In this document: positions 1-7,495 of the stretch, one piece after another
Layout of the letters: each line of letters starts with the position of its first letter
Numbering within the stretch: the first letter of the stretch is position 1
Translations under genes and position numbers: made by a program
From: Anaerolineae bacterium
GTDB taxonomy: Bacteria; Chloroflexota; Anaerolineae; Promineifilales; Promineifilaceae
DNA: 9,763 bases
Direction of reading: 5' to 3'
Assembly (NCBI GenBank): GCA_028284105.1
Contig: JANQSK010000913.1
Span: forward strand, 1 to 9,763
Notes under the pieces: generated by a model
Database searches by the model: none
The model's input: only the letters and a program-made list of their open reading frames with translations
What the model was told of the DNA's origin: nothing

Positions 1-1153
1 CCCTCAATTTGAAATATGCTTTTCCCCCTTGTTCGCATAAATAGTCAATAAGGTTCCAAGAACCTGCCGGGGTTATATCTATAAACGTTCCGCTGTCTAG
101 CTCATAAAGAGACCAGTTAATTGAACTGTCCCTCAATTTGAAATATGCTTTCCCTCCTTGCTCGCTTAAATAGCCAATATTTTTCCATGAACCTGAGGGG
201 GTTATGTTAGTAGATGTTCCATTGTCAAGCTCGTAGAGATGCTGATAAGAAGTGCTGTCAAAAAATGAGTAGTAATTTTTGCCCCCTTGCTCTCCTAAAT
301 AACTTATTCCTTTCCATGAACCTGAGGGGGTTATATCAGTAGGTGTTCCCTCGTGTAATTCATATAGGTACGTGTTTTGAGAACTGGCCCAAAGTGTGAT
401 GAATACTTTGCTTCCATGTTCCCTGAATTTGTAAAATTTAACCCATGAACCTGAAGGGGTTATGTCAGTAAGTGTGCCATTGTCTATCTCATAGAGGTAC
501 GCCTTTCTGCCAGCAAATGAGTAGTAACTTTTGCCCCCTTGCTCTCCTAAATAACTTATTCGTCTCCATGAATCTGGCGGGTTTATAGATGGGGTTATAT
601 CTATAGGTGTGCTACTGCCTAGCTCATAGAGATGCACCTTATTAGTACTGTCAGTAAATGAGTAGTAATTTTTGCCCCCTTGCTCTCCTAAATAACTTAT
701 CCATTTCCATGAATCTGGCGGGTTTATAGATGGGGTTATATCTGTAGGTGTGCCATTGTCCAGCTTATAGAGAGACCACTTACCTAATTTGTCATACCAA
801 TGGATATATACTTCGCCACCTTGAGGGTTGATATATGGCGGCCTACGTCCTTCATCTGTGATATACATTGGAAGAAATGTGCTGCTGTCTTGCACATAAA
901 GATACCAGTTACCTGAACTGTCCATTATCTTGAAGTATGCTTTGCCCCTCTTATCATTGTATAAATAGAGGAAACGACGCCATGATCCTGAGGGAGTAAT
1001 ATTAGTAAATGTATCGCCGGTTAGCTGATAGCTAAAATTGTTACCAGAACTGCTGTCATACAATTGGATGTATGCTTTGCCTCCATGTTCAACAAAGCCA
1101 AAAAGTAAATAATGTTCAGGTGTCACGTCTTTCCAAGTGTATGGTGCGGTCAT
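1..1153 (-). CDS. Tandem-repeat (probably beta-propeller) protein, C-terminus missing at window edge
   Basis: An uninterrupted reading frame runs leftward from an ATG at 1153-1151 for 384 codons and leaves the window without a stop. It consists of about eight complete repeat units and part of a ninth, mostly 43 residues long (units ending at residues 149, 196, 237, 280, 323 and 366 are clear). The unit pattern is YLGEQGGKxYY, then DS, LYELDNGT, TDIT and PSGSW. This predicts four short beta-strands per unit and resembles propeller blades such as the ELWxxDGT type, although I cannot assign a family. A sugar-binding propeller is an alternative because of the many conserved Trp and Tyr. The first residues (MTAPYTWKDV) give no signal peptide, and the protein seems to start part-way through a repeat. 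The start is supported by an AAGGAG element upstream. Its divergent neighbour encodes an unrelated exported propeller. The gene has none of the AACGGCCGTT palindromes that pepper the rest of the window. Function unknown. Confidence 0.82.
   Translation of the reverse strand, partial: MTAPYTWKDVTPEHYLLFGFVEHGGKAYIQLYDSSSGNNFSYQLTGDTFTNITPSGSWRRFLYLYNDKRGKAYFKIMDSSGNWYLYVQDSSTFLPMYITDEGRRPPYINPQGGEVYIHWYDKLGKWSLYKLDNGTPTDITPSINPPDSWKWISYLGEQGGKNYYSFTDSTNKVHLYELGSSTPIDITPSINPPDSWRRISYLGEQGGKSYYSFAGRKAYLYEIDNGTLTDITPSGSWVKFYKFREHGSKVFITLWASSQNTYLYELHEGTPTDITPSGSWKGISYLGEQGGKNYYSFFDSTSYQHLYELDNGTSTNITPSGSWKNIGYLSEQGGKAYFKLRDSSINWSLYELDSGTFIDITPAGSWNLIDYLCEQGGKAYFKLR
56..743 (-). repeat. Near-identical intragenic tandem repeats (units of 123-141 nt)
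   Basis: At DNA level the units of the repeat-protein gene are very similar. Units fall at about 56-184, 185-313, 314-442, 443-565 and 566-706. The blocks 515-602 and 656-743 are 88 nt long, offset by 141 nt, and differ at only four positions. A 45-nt stretch starting at 263 is identical to the one starting at 656. The segments starting at 1 and 130 share their first 22 nt. Unit lengths differ by multiples of three (41, 43 and 47 codons), so the frame is preserved. This points to recent duplication or gene conversion between units. Confidence 0.88.
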
Positions 1154-1164
1154 CGAGTTGGATT

Positions 1165-1170
1165 CTCCTT
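1165..1170 (-). promoter_or_regulatory. Ribosome binding site for the repeat protein
   Basis: AAGGAG on the minus strand lies 11 nt before the ATG at 1153. It supports that ATG as the start, since no better start signal was seen further upstream. The spacing is slightly long. Confidence 0.6.
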
Positions 1171-1414
1171 GTTCATGTGGGCATATGGGGTGCTTATCTT
1201 TTGATTTTCGTGTTATTTGTAGAATTAGCAATTCAGCTTGTTAGCATATATGCGTTTTAGCTAGTCAGTTATCAGTTTGCACTGTTGGGAAATGCTTGGT
1301 TCTACAGGCTTGTTCTTGCTTTTTCATTGTTCGCTGAGTTTGCTCCCAATTGGATTCCTTAGGTAAATCATAAAAAAAATTGGTTTCCCAGTATGTCAAT
1401 ATGATTTACTTCTA

Positions 1415-1469
1415 GGAGAACAAAAAGCTTCATTCAAGCTTTTATATTTCAAGTGACTTTTTGTTCTCC
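1415..1469. repeat. Nested inverted repeat / alternative hairpins
   Basis: GGAGAACAAAAAG at 1415-1427 is perfectly repeated in inverted orientation at 1457-1469 (13 bp arms, 29-nt loop). A second perfect hairpin, AAAAGCTT (1423-1430) / AAGCTTTT (1436-1443) with loop CATTC, uses part of the left arm, so the two cannot form together. The inner hairpin is followed by T-rich sequence on both strands, like a weak bidirectional terminator. Possible identities are a terminator left from a lost gene, an attenuator-like leader element, or a very small inverted-repeat element. The symmetry is certain, the role is not. Confidence 0.65.
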
Positions 1470-1726
1470 ACTTTGTTGATCATAGTGTATCAAACTATCG
1501 CTTCCAAATCGCTTCCAACTGCAATTGATATCACTTGGTAACATCCTTCTTTGCGGCATTGAGTTGGTTTGATTCGGTTCGAGGAGGCCGATAAGGAAAA
1601 CCGGCGTCTTTATCATTTCTAAGCTTGTTGGAAAACCCAAAAAGCTAGCTAGACCCTTGTTCCCAATCTCCGCGAAGTAGTTTGTAAGTTTTGCCCGTTT
1701 TAATTGAACATGATCAATGCGTATTA

Positions 1727-3703
1727 ATGCCAATATGGAGGGCTCCGTTGAAGCAAAATAGGAAAAATTTGGCCATTTTATTGATGGTTTCGGGTACAAC
1801 GGCCGTTTTTATCATCAACCTCATTACCAATTTACATGCCGCTTATCTCGTTTCGATTACCCGTATCACCTTCTCTTCTGATGAAGACCGTATTAGCTTT
1901 TCGCCGGTTGTGAACGCAGATGGGACAAAGATCGCTTTTGTGAGTGACTCAGACTTGCTGAATACAGGTACGCCCAACAACATCAACCAAATCTGGCTGT
2001 ATGACACAGAAACCATGACCTACACATTGGTCACAAACAGCCCCGTTCCGCTGCACAATAGTTTTGCGCCCTCGATTAGTGACGATGGCACGCGCATCGC
2101 GTTTGAAAGCTACGCAGACCTGCTCGATGAGGGGCTCCACAGCGATTATCAAATCTGGTTTTATGACACCACCACAGGAATCTACACCCGCACCACCTTC
2201 TCATCTGGCCCCGTACGCAACAATCTTGATCCGGCGATTAGCGGTGATGGGACAAAGATTGCCTTTCGTACCGACTCTGACTTATTGGGTGAAGGGATTA
2301 AAGTGGGCGAGATCTATCTATGGCTATACGACATCGAGACCGATACACACACGCGCATTACCCCCGAACCAGCCAGCGGAAAAGCGTTTAGCTCAGATCC
2401 GTCGCTCAATTATGATGGCTCGATTATTGCCTTTGAAAGTAAGGATGATTTGCTTAACGATGGTGTCGCGCCGGGGCGACAACTGTGGCTTTATGATACC
2501 AATGTGATGACCTTTACGCGGATAACGGCCGTTTCTGGCAACCACCGCCTCCCCTCTATCAGCGCAGATGGTACAAGGATCGCTTTTTTGAGCAGTGGCA
2601 ACTTGCTCAACGAACCGACCGCACCCATCAAAGAGGAAGTGTGGCTGTATGACACCTCGACAATGACCTACACGCGGGTCACGACAACGCTCGATCCAGA
2701 TGATGGGAATGCCCGACCAACAATTAGCAGAGACGGCACGGCGATTGCGTTTAGCAGTCGGATCGATTTTCTGAACGAGGGAGAAGTTCGCAATGCGATG
2801 GAGGCGTGGCTGTATCATATTGAGACGCAAACGTTGACGCGCTTAACCACCACACCTGAGTCATTTAGTGAAAGCTATGGACTAGGCATTAACGGGGATG
2901 GAACGGCCGTTGTAATCCAAAGCGAGTCTGATCTGACCGACGAAAATATTGAACCCCGGAAGCGACAAATTTGGCTCGCAGAAATTGAAGACGTGCCGCT
3001 ACACATTGTGGACGATAGCCCGTTTGACGAAGAGATCGACGTACCGGTCAATACTGACATTCTGGTGCTGTTTAGCGAGCCCATTCAAACCGGCACAGGC
3101 AAGGTAACGGTGCATTTGGCCGCAAATGACGCGATTGTGCAGTCGGTGGATATGACGAATAGCGAGCTCGTTTCAATTACAGATAGAGACCTTGCTATTG
3201 ATCTGCCACAAGATTTGCGAAGCAACACCGATTATTACATTTTGATGGAAGCAGGTGCGGTGCAAGATTTGCTGGGCAACAATTTTGTGGGCGTCACGTC
3301 AAATACCGCTTGGGAATTTACAACAGTCGAGGTGGACAGCCCCGTAGAGATTGTTGAACCCGTTAGCAATACGCACAATGTGATTTCTCAAGGGTTTATT
3401 GAGATCCCGTTCAGCGAAGCGATCCAAGCAGGGGAAGGAATGATACAGATTCACGCTGCTTCTGATGGCATGGTGGTTGCGGAACTGGATGTGATGAATG
3501 AAACGGCCGTTCAAATCAACAGCCAAACATTAAAAATCACGTTGCCTTCCGACTTAGAGATGGGTGAAACATATTATCTGACAATGCCACGCGGCATTGT
3601 AAAAGATTTGGCAGGCAACAGCTTTGTGGGGTTCAGCGATCCGTCAGTGTGGCGCTTTATGGTCATGCACACGTCCATCTTTTTACCGCTGATTGTGCAT
3701 TGA
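1727..3703 (+). CDS. Exported TolB/PD40-like beta-propeller protein with two SbsA-type Ig-like domains
   Basis: The protein has 658 residues from the ATG at 1727. A TTG at 1691 would add 12 residues, and neither start has a clear Shine-Dalgarno site. I chose 1727 because it leaves a basic N-terminus (KQNRK) directly before a hydrophobic segment at about residues 15-35, followed by LHA-A, a signal peptide or membrane anchor. Residues about 45-428 form seven blades of about 55 residues, each with a pattern PSISxDGTxIAFxS, DLL, QIWLYDT and TMTYTRIT, as in WD40-like PD40/TolB propellers. Two Big_5/SbsA-type Ig-like domains follow at about 430-535 and 540-645. Both carry an FSE(P/A)IQ and a (D/A)GAVQDLLGNNFVG- or RGIVKDLAGNSFVG-like motif. 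The protein ends in IFLPLIVH, a hydrophobic tail like those of Chloroflexota surface proteins. It contains four copies of the AACGGCCGTT palindrome, all read as Thr-Ala-Val. A cell-surface binding or adhesion role is an inference; no catalytic residues were seen. Confidence 0.87.
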   Translation: MPIWRAPLKQNRKNLAILLMVSGTTAVFIINLITNLHAAYLVSITRITFSSDEDRISFSPVVNADGTKIAFVSDSDLLNTGTPNNINQIWLYDTETMTYTLVTNSPVPLHNSFAPSISDDGTRIAFESYADLLDEGLHSDYQIWFYDTTTGIYTRTTFSSGPVRNNLDPAISGDGTKIAFRTDSDLLGEGIKVGEIYLWLYDIETDTHTRITPEPASGKAFSSDPSLNYDGSIIAFESKDDLLNDGVAPGRQLWLYDTNVMTFTRITAVSGNHRLPSISADGTRIAFLSSGNLLNEPTAPIKEEVWLYDTSTMTYTRVTTTLDPDDGNARPTISRDGTAIAFSSRIDFLNEGEVRNAMEAWLYHIETQTLTRLTTTPESFSESYGLGINGDGTAVVIQSESDLTDENIEPRKRQIWLAEIEDVPLHIVDDSPFDEEIDVPVNTDILVLFSEPIQTGTGKVTVHLAANDAIVQSVDMTNSELVSITDRDLAIDLPQDLRSNTDYYILMEAGAVQDLLGNNFVGVTSNTAWEFTTVEVDSPVEIVEPVSNTHNVISQGFIEIPFSEAIQAGEGMIQIHAASDGMVVAELDVMNETAVQINSQTLKITLPSDLEMGETYYLTMPRGIVKDLAGNSFVGFSDPSVWRFMVMHTSIFLPLIVH

Positions 3704-3710
3704 CCCCCTT

Positions 3711-3760
3711 CACTCTTTTGCTTATTGAAAGGACAGGTCTCAAATCTATCTAAAAGAGTG
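3711..3760. repeat. 9-bp inverted repeat downstream of the propeller gene
   Basis: CACTCTTTT at 3711-3719 is matched by AAAAGAGTG at 3752-3760, a perfect inverted repeat with a 32-nt loop starting 7 nt after the propeller stop codon. There is no T-run after it, so a classical intrinsic terminator is doubtful. It could be a weak terminator or an RNA 3' end structure. Confidence 0.4.
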
Positions 3761-3761
3761 C

Positions 3762-3774
3762 CTCATAATATGAG
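3762..3774. promoter_or_regulatory. Candidate operator dyad upstream of the LuxR-type regulator
   Basis: CTCATAATATGAG is a perfect dyad with six-base arms around one central base, 75 bases before the start of the regulator gene. Its length and position suit a site for a dimeric HTH protein, possibly the regulator itself. Only the symmetry is seen; binding is an inference. Confidence 0.3.
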
Positions 3775-3849
3775 AGAAGTTGATTTCTACTCTTTCAAGA
3801 TGAGGTAAAATCTAGATGCTTTTAATGGCAGATAAAGGCATCAGATTTT

Positions 3850-6444
3850 ATGAATCAAGTTGATGATTATCTCTTAGATGAGTTTAAAGACCGGGAGCTT
3901 GAAATATTGAGCCTAATGGCTGAGGGGCTTTCTAACGCTGCCATTGGTGAAAAGCTGTTTATCACCAAAGAGACTGTGCGCTGGTATAACAAGCAAATTT
4001 ACAGCAAGATTGGCACAAGCAGACGCACTGAGGCGATTGCCAAGGCACAACGGCTAGGGTTGATTGGTGGCACAAAAACGGCCGTTTCCCCCCAAATCCG
4101 AACCCACAATCTTCCGACCATCGCCACCCCCTTCCTAGGGCGAGCCAGAGAGATTCAGAGGATCACGACTCTTCTTGAACAGCCCAACACCCGCTTACTC
4201 ACCATTTTAGGTCCTGGTGGAATGGGCAAAACCCGATTATCAATCGAAACTGGACACCTACTCTTAGAAAAATTTCCAGATGGCATCTATCTCTTTGAGC
4301 TTGCACCGCTCAATCACGCAAACAATATCATTACTGTCGCCCTACAGGCCCTAGGCCTCCAAGCAAAAGGGACAGATGATCAAAAAGAAAAACTCCTCGA
4401 CTTTTGCCGTGACAAAAAGCTACTCCTTATTTTCGACAACTTTGAGCATATTTTGGATGGAGCCGAACTCGTTGATGATTTAATGAAAGCGGCACCTGAC
4501 TGTCGAATCCTTGCGACCTCAAGGGAGCGGCTCAATCTCTATGGGGAAACGATTTTAGATCTGAAAGGATTGCAAGAGAATGGTCTTCAGTTGTTTGAAG
4601 CGATTGCAAAAACGTTAAAACCTTCCTTTGCGCTCACGGCGCAAGAGACTGTTTATGCCCAACAAATTGTCAATCTGGTTGGCGGTATGCCTTTGGGCAT
4701 TGTCTTGGCCACCTCGTGGATTGACTCATTATCAGTCGAAGAGATTGCGGAGGAAATTAGCCAAGACCTAGACATGCTCTCAACAGAGATGCGCAATATC
4801 CCGCAGCGGCAACGCAGTATGAGAACGGTCATATCTGCAAGCTGGCAAAAGCTGTTGGGTAGCGAGCGGGATGCCTGTATGAAGTTAGCTATTTTTCAGG
4901 GCGGATTTGGTCGTAAGGCGGCGAAAGCGGTAGCTGGCGCATCAATCCGTATCTTGCAAAGCCTGCAGCACAAATCGCTTATTCAGCAGGTGGCCAACCG
5001 AAGGTATGATTTACATCCGCTGGTAAAACAATTTGCACAAGAAAAGCTACTTGAAAGTGACCTGCTTTCAGAAACCCAAACCGCTCACCTCCTCTTTTTT
5101 GAAGAATATGTGACTGACGCTCTTATTGCCATCGGTCATGGGGATTATTTGTACCCTTTACGGGATGTCGCGTTAGAGCGGGAGAATGTGCTTTCGGCTT
5201 TAGATTGGGGGTTAGCCCAGCAGAGCGAGGTGCGCGAAACGGCCGTTAAGCTAACGACCTCTATGACCCAATATTGGTACCATCGCAGTTATTTCAAAGA
5301 AGGTGTTCATTATTGCAAGCTGGCACTCCTGAACCTACCTCCCGATGCCCTTTGGGTCAAGCTGATGCATCAATGTAGCCATTTCTTAAGTGAGCTGGGA
5401 AAGATTGAAGAGGCGACCACATATGCTTATAAACTTTTTGATTTTGCTCAAAATCAGGAGGATGTCACTTACAAACTAACCAGCTATTCACTATTGACGA
5501 GTCACCTTCATAATTTAGGTCAATTTGAAGAGTGTGTTGAGTTAGCCAATCAATATTGGGCGTTGAGCCAAAGCGTGAACCATCCCCACCATATGAGTGT
5601 GTCCTTGAGTCGATTAGGTCTAGGGTATGCAGAATTGGGGGCGGCAGAAAAAGCATTGGAAATTCAGCAACAAGAGGTCTCTCTCCTACGTCAACAAGAA
5701 AATGATATGCTCTTATCGAGCGCGACCTATAACCTTGGCCTCTCATTATATAAAAAGAATTTAATCGGTGAGGCACAATCACTGATAGAAGAAAGCTTGT
5801 CCTTAAAGCGTCTTATCGGGGATCGTGCCGGTATTACTAGGCGACTCTCTTTGTTGGGCGTTATTGCAATCGTAAAGCATTCGTTTGAAGAGGCTAAAGC
5901 TCATCTCGAAGAGGCAGACCAAATTGCAAAGGAGCTAAACGCGCCTAGACGGCAATTCTGGATTTTTTTGGGGTGGAGTTTTTATTATGAAATGCAGGCC
6001 GATTGGGCTCAATCCATTCAATATACAAAAGATAGTCTTGAGTTAGCAATTCAAACTCATTACACAAACTACATCATCGGCAACGCTTTGATCCTATCAA
6101 GATTATATGTCAAGGCGAGGTTACCCCATCAAGCAAAAAGTTATTTAATACAGGGGGCTACACAGCTTTTGGATCAAAATTGGCATGAACTGTACTTGCC
6201 ATGCCTGCTTGCGTTTAGTCGATATTGGTTGACTGTAGGCAACATCCCACAAAGCATCGAAAGTTTCCTGAATGCCACGCACTTGAATCAGGAGCCTCGG
6301 CTTACACACGAGATTGACGCGTTAGAATCTGAATTACGAGCACAGGTTTCAGCGCATCAGTTTGAGGTCATGAGCGGTGAACTGGTCGAACAAAAAACAA
6401 TAGACCTGATTGGTCAATATCTTGAACTGCTCAACAATGAATAA
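3850..6444 (+). CDS. LuxR-HTH / STAND (NB-ARC-like) ATPase / TPR transcriptional regulator
   Basis: The protein has 864 residues. Residues about 10-72 are a LuxR/GerE-type HTH (RELEILSLMAEGLSNAAIGEKL, then TKETVRWYNKQIYSKIG). Residues about 93-400 form a STAND ATPase: FLGRAREI start, Walker A GPGGMGKT at 121-128, Walker B LLLIFD with Asp196, the ILATSRERL segment at 220-228, GGMPLGI at 278-284 and an LHPLVKQFA element at 388-396 in the place of the MHD/winged-helix motif. The remaining 460 residues are helical, TPR-like repeats that would sense a ligand or partner. Such proteins are known to be held inactive until an inducer lets them bind ATP and oligomerise. Classical MalT/LAL regulators carry the HTH at the C-terminus, so the order here is reversed. 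A weak AAAGG lies 11 nt before the ATG. The gene starts 146 nt after the propeller gene, on the same strand, and may or may not be co-transcribed with it. It carries two AACGGCCGTT copies. The target genes are unknown. Confidence 0.93.
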   Translation: MNQVDDYLLDEFKDRELEILSLMAEGLSNAAIGEKLFITKETVRWYNKQIYSKIGTSRRTEAIAKAQRLGLIGGTKTAVSPQIRTHNLPTIATPFLGRAREIQRITTLLEQPNTRLLTILGPGGMGKTRLSIETGHLLLEKFPDGIYLFELAPLNHANNIITVALQALGLQAKGTDDQKEKLLDFCRDKKLLLIFDNFEHILDGAELVDDLMKAAPDCRILATSRERLNLYGETILDLKGLQENGLQLFEAIAKTLKPSFALTAQETVYAQQIVNLVGGMPLGIVLATSWIDSLSVEEIAEEISQDLDMLSTEMRNIPQRQRSMRTVISASWQKLLGSERDACMKLAIFQGGFGRKAAKAVAGASIRILQSLQHKSLIQQVANRRYDLHPLVKQFAQEKLLESDLLSETQTAHLLFFEEYVTDALIAIGHGDYLYPLRDVALERENVLSALDWGLAQQSEVRETAVKLTTSMTQYWYHRSYFKEGVHYCKLALLNLPPDALWVKLMHQCSHFLSELGKIEEATTYAYKLFDFAQNQEDVTYKLTSYSLLTSHLHNLGQFEECVELANQYWALSQSVNHPHHMSVSLSRLGLGYAELGAAEKALEIQQQEVSLLRQQENDMLLSSATYNLGLSLYKKNLIGEAQSLIEESLSLKRLIGDRAGITRRLSLLGVIAIVKHSFEEAKAHLEEADQIAKELNAPRRQFWIFLGWSFYYEMQADWAQSIQYTKDSLELAIQTHYTNYIIGNALILSRLYVKARLPHQAKSYLIQGATQLLDQNWHELYLPCLLAFSRYWLTVGNIPQSIESFLNATHLNQEPRLTHEIDALESELRAQVSAHQFEVMSGELVEQKTIDLIGQYLELLNNE

Positions 6445-6467
6445 AAGAGGTTTTTCTGTCTTGATGA

Positions 6468-6491
6468 TGTCAATCATTGATGTGATTGACA
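6468..6491. terminator. Hairpin between convergent genes
   Basis: TGTCAATCA (6468-6476) and TGATTGACA (6483-6491) form a perfect 9-bp stem with a 6-nt loop, 24 nt after the regulator stop and between two converging genes. The palindrome AAACGGCCGTTT follows two bases later, at 6493-6504, and ends in a TTTT run that could serve the plus-strand transcript. The location suits a terminator, but the stem is A+T-rich, so this remains tentative. Confidence 0.4.
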
Positions 6492-6492
6492 C

Positions 6493-6504
6493 AAACGGCC
6501 GTTT
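6493..6504. repeat. Intergenic copy of the AACGGCCGTT iterated palindrome
   Basis: This is a full 12-bp version, AAACGGCCGTTT, lying outside any gene next to the hairpin at 6468-6491. See the family entry for the whole set. Confidence 0.95.
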
Positions 6505-6564
6505 TCCCTCAGCAACTTGATTAATCTTTTGCCGAACGACGCGAGCACCCTCTCATCCCAAGCA

Positions 6565-7449
6565 TCACGAAAACGTCAAAATCAATGCACCCATGACAAT
6601 AACGCCAGCGCCAAACCAAACGCGCCCATTGACCTCTTCCCATTTACGTGCAAGCAGAAACGGAGATAACAACAGCACGGTTGGAACGCTTAAGCGGCTA
6701 AGAGAGTTAACAACAGCAATTGTGGTTAGGTCAAGGGCAAGCCAACGCCACCAAGTTGCGACTGCCACCAAAACACCGGCTACCACTTGTAACCACAACG
6801 CCTTGCTATTGAATTCAAAACTCAAACCCTCATTTGTAGGTCTCAACCATAGCAAGCCACCATACAAAAATGTCACCACAACCATGCCAATTGTTACCCC
6901 TAATAAAGGAAATGGAAGTTGTTCAAGCCCGTAACGGATAAAAATGGAGCTTCCTGCAAAACAAACGGCCGTTCCCAAACCATAAAGCGATGCTCTAAAT
7001 CCAGTTGAAATCTCTGTTGAAGCACTCTTTCCTGATGACACAATAAAGGTTCCGATGATAATCAGAATAATACCGCCAAAAATCCAGGCCGACAGAAATT
7101 CATCGAAAAAGAGAATGCCTATCGCAGTGGCCCAAAGGGGAACAGAGCCAAGCAGGGCACTTGTTCGCGCCGCCCCCACCTTTTTTTGACTCGCACTCAA
7201 CAAAGTCCAGCCTATTAAAAAATGTATAAATGCCGCCAATGAAAAATAGAAAACAGCCAGCCAAGATAGTTGTGACAATCGGACTAAATCTTGGGAAACG
7301 GCCGTTATGAGCACCAAAACCAACGAACTCACCAACAACAGAATAAATGTTGATTGATAGGTGTTCGCCTCTTTGGCGGCTTGCCGATTAATGGTTTGGA
7401 ATAGGCCAAACGTGATTCCTGAGAGGATAGAGATGAGGATACCATTCAT
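6565..7449 (-). CDS. EamA/DMT-superfamily permease
   Basis: The protein has 294 residues and is predicted to have ten membrane segments in two homologous halves (about residues 3-138 and 152-293), the usual size and layout of EamA drug/metabolite transporters in the inner membrane. Each half ends with the typical pattern of a helix containing (S/T)xL then P followed by two more helices: ARTSALLGSVPLWATAIGIL at 94-113 with FDEFLS, and SRLSVPTVLLLSPFLL at 251-266 with RKWEEV. I chose the ATG at 7449 because it starts at TM1; a TTG at 7488 would add 13 residues with no hydrophobic gain. The substrate cannot be predicted; members export amino acids, metabolites or toxic compounds, and some import. 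It converges on the regulator gene and is divergent from the M20 peptidase, with which it may share a control region. It carries two AACGGCCGTT copies, both read as Thr-Ala-Val (residues 49-51 and 160-162). Confidence 0.93.
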   Translation of the reverse strand: MNGILISILSGITFGLFQTINRQAAKEANTYQSTFILLLVSSLVLVLITAVSQDLVRLSQLSWLAVFYFSLAAFIHFLIGWTLLSASQKKVGAARTSALLGSVPLWATAIGILFFDEFLSAWIFGGIILIIIGTFIVSSGKSASTEISTGFRASLYGLGTAVCFAGSSIFIRYGLEQLPFPLLGVTIGMVVVTFLYGGLLWLRPTNEGLSFEFNSKALWLQVVAGVLVAVATWWRWLALDLTTIAVVNSLSRLSVPTVLLLSPFLLARKWEEVNGRVWFGAGVIVMGALILTFS

Positions 7450-7460
7450 AAATCTGCAGT

Positions 7461-7488
7461 ATATTACATTTCGAAGATTTTTCGGCAA
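7461..7488 (-). promoter_or_regulatory. Possible promoter of the permease gene
   Basis: On the minus strand, TTGCCG (7488-7483) and TAATAT (7466-7461) are 16 nt apart, each matching four of six sigma70 consensus bases. A transcript starting about seven bases further on would have a leader of only about five nucleotides before the ATG at 7449. That agrees with the lack of a Shine-Dalgarno site, but the call is weak. Confidence 0.3.
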
Positions 7489-7495
7489 CTAGCAA

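Larger units (their letters stand above)
1154..1726. other. Non-coding divergent intergenic region
   Basis: About 570 bases separate two divergently transcribed genes, and I find no convincing gene here. It holds a perfect 10-bp palindrome GCATATATGC at 1244-1253 and a nested inverted repeat at 1415-1469. On the minus strand there is a TTGACA at 1399-1394, but no good -10 at normal spacing (TATGAT follows after 21 nt), so a promoter is only a weak possibility. A minus-strand open frame from 1799 to 1449 ends inside the inverted repeat. It has no recognisable protein content and overlaps the start of the gene at 1727. It could be a remnant of a lost gene, but is more likely fortuitous. Confidence 0.6.

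Noticed and set aside
1..743. Repeats considered as a CRISPR array or intergenic tandem repeats
   Set aside because: The unit is about 129 nt with no spacer/repeat alternation, variation respects codons, and an open frame runs through all units. It is a coding repeat.
1072..1260. Plus-strand open frame of 62 codons with a hydrophobic C-terminal part
   Set aside because: Its first 82 bases overlap the start of the repeat-protein gene on the other strand, whose repeat pattern is unmistakable. No ribosome site or family resemblance was seen.
1449..1799. Minus-strand open frame of 116 codons ending within the nested inverted repeat
   Set aside because: Its protein shows no recognisable domain, no ribosome site was seen, and it overlaps the beginning of the well-supported propeller gene. 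A decayed gene remnant remains possible, so it is mentioned under the intergenic region but not called.
2064..2507. Second plus-strand frame of 147 codons inside the propeller gene
   Set aside because: It overlaps a gene whose blade repeats are clear. The alternative translation is low in normal protein pattern and is a shadow of the repeats.
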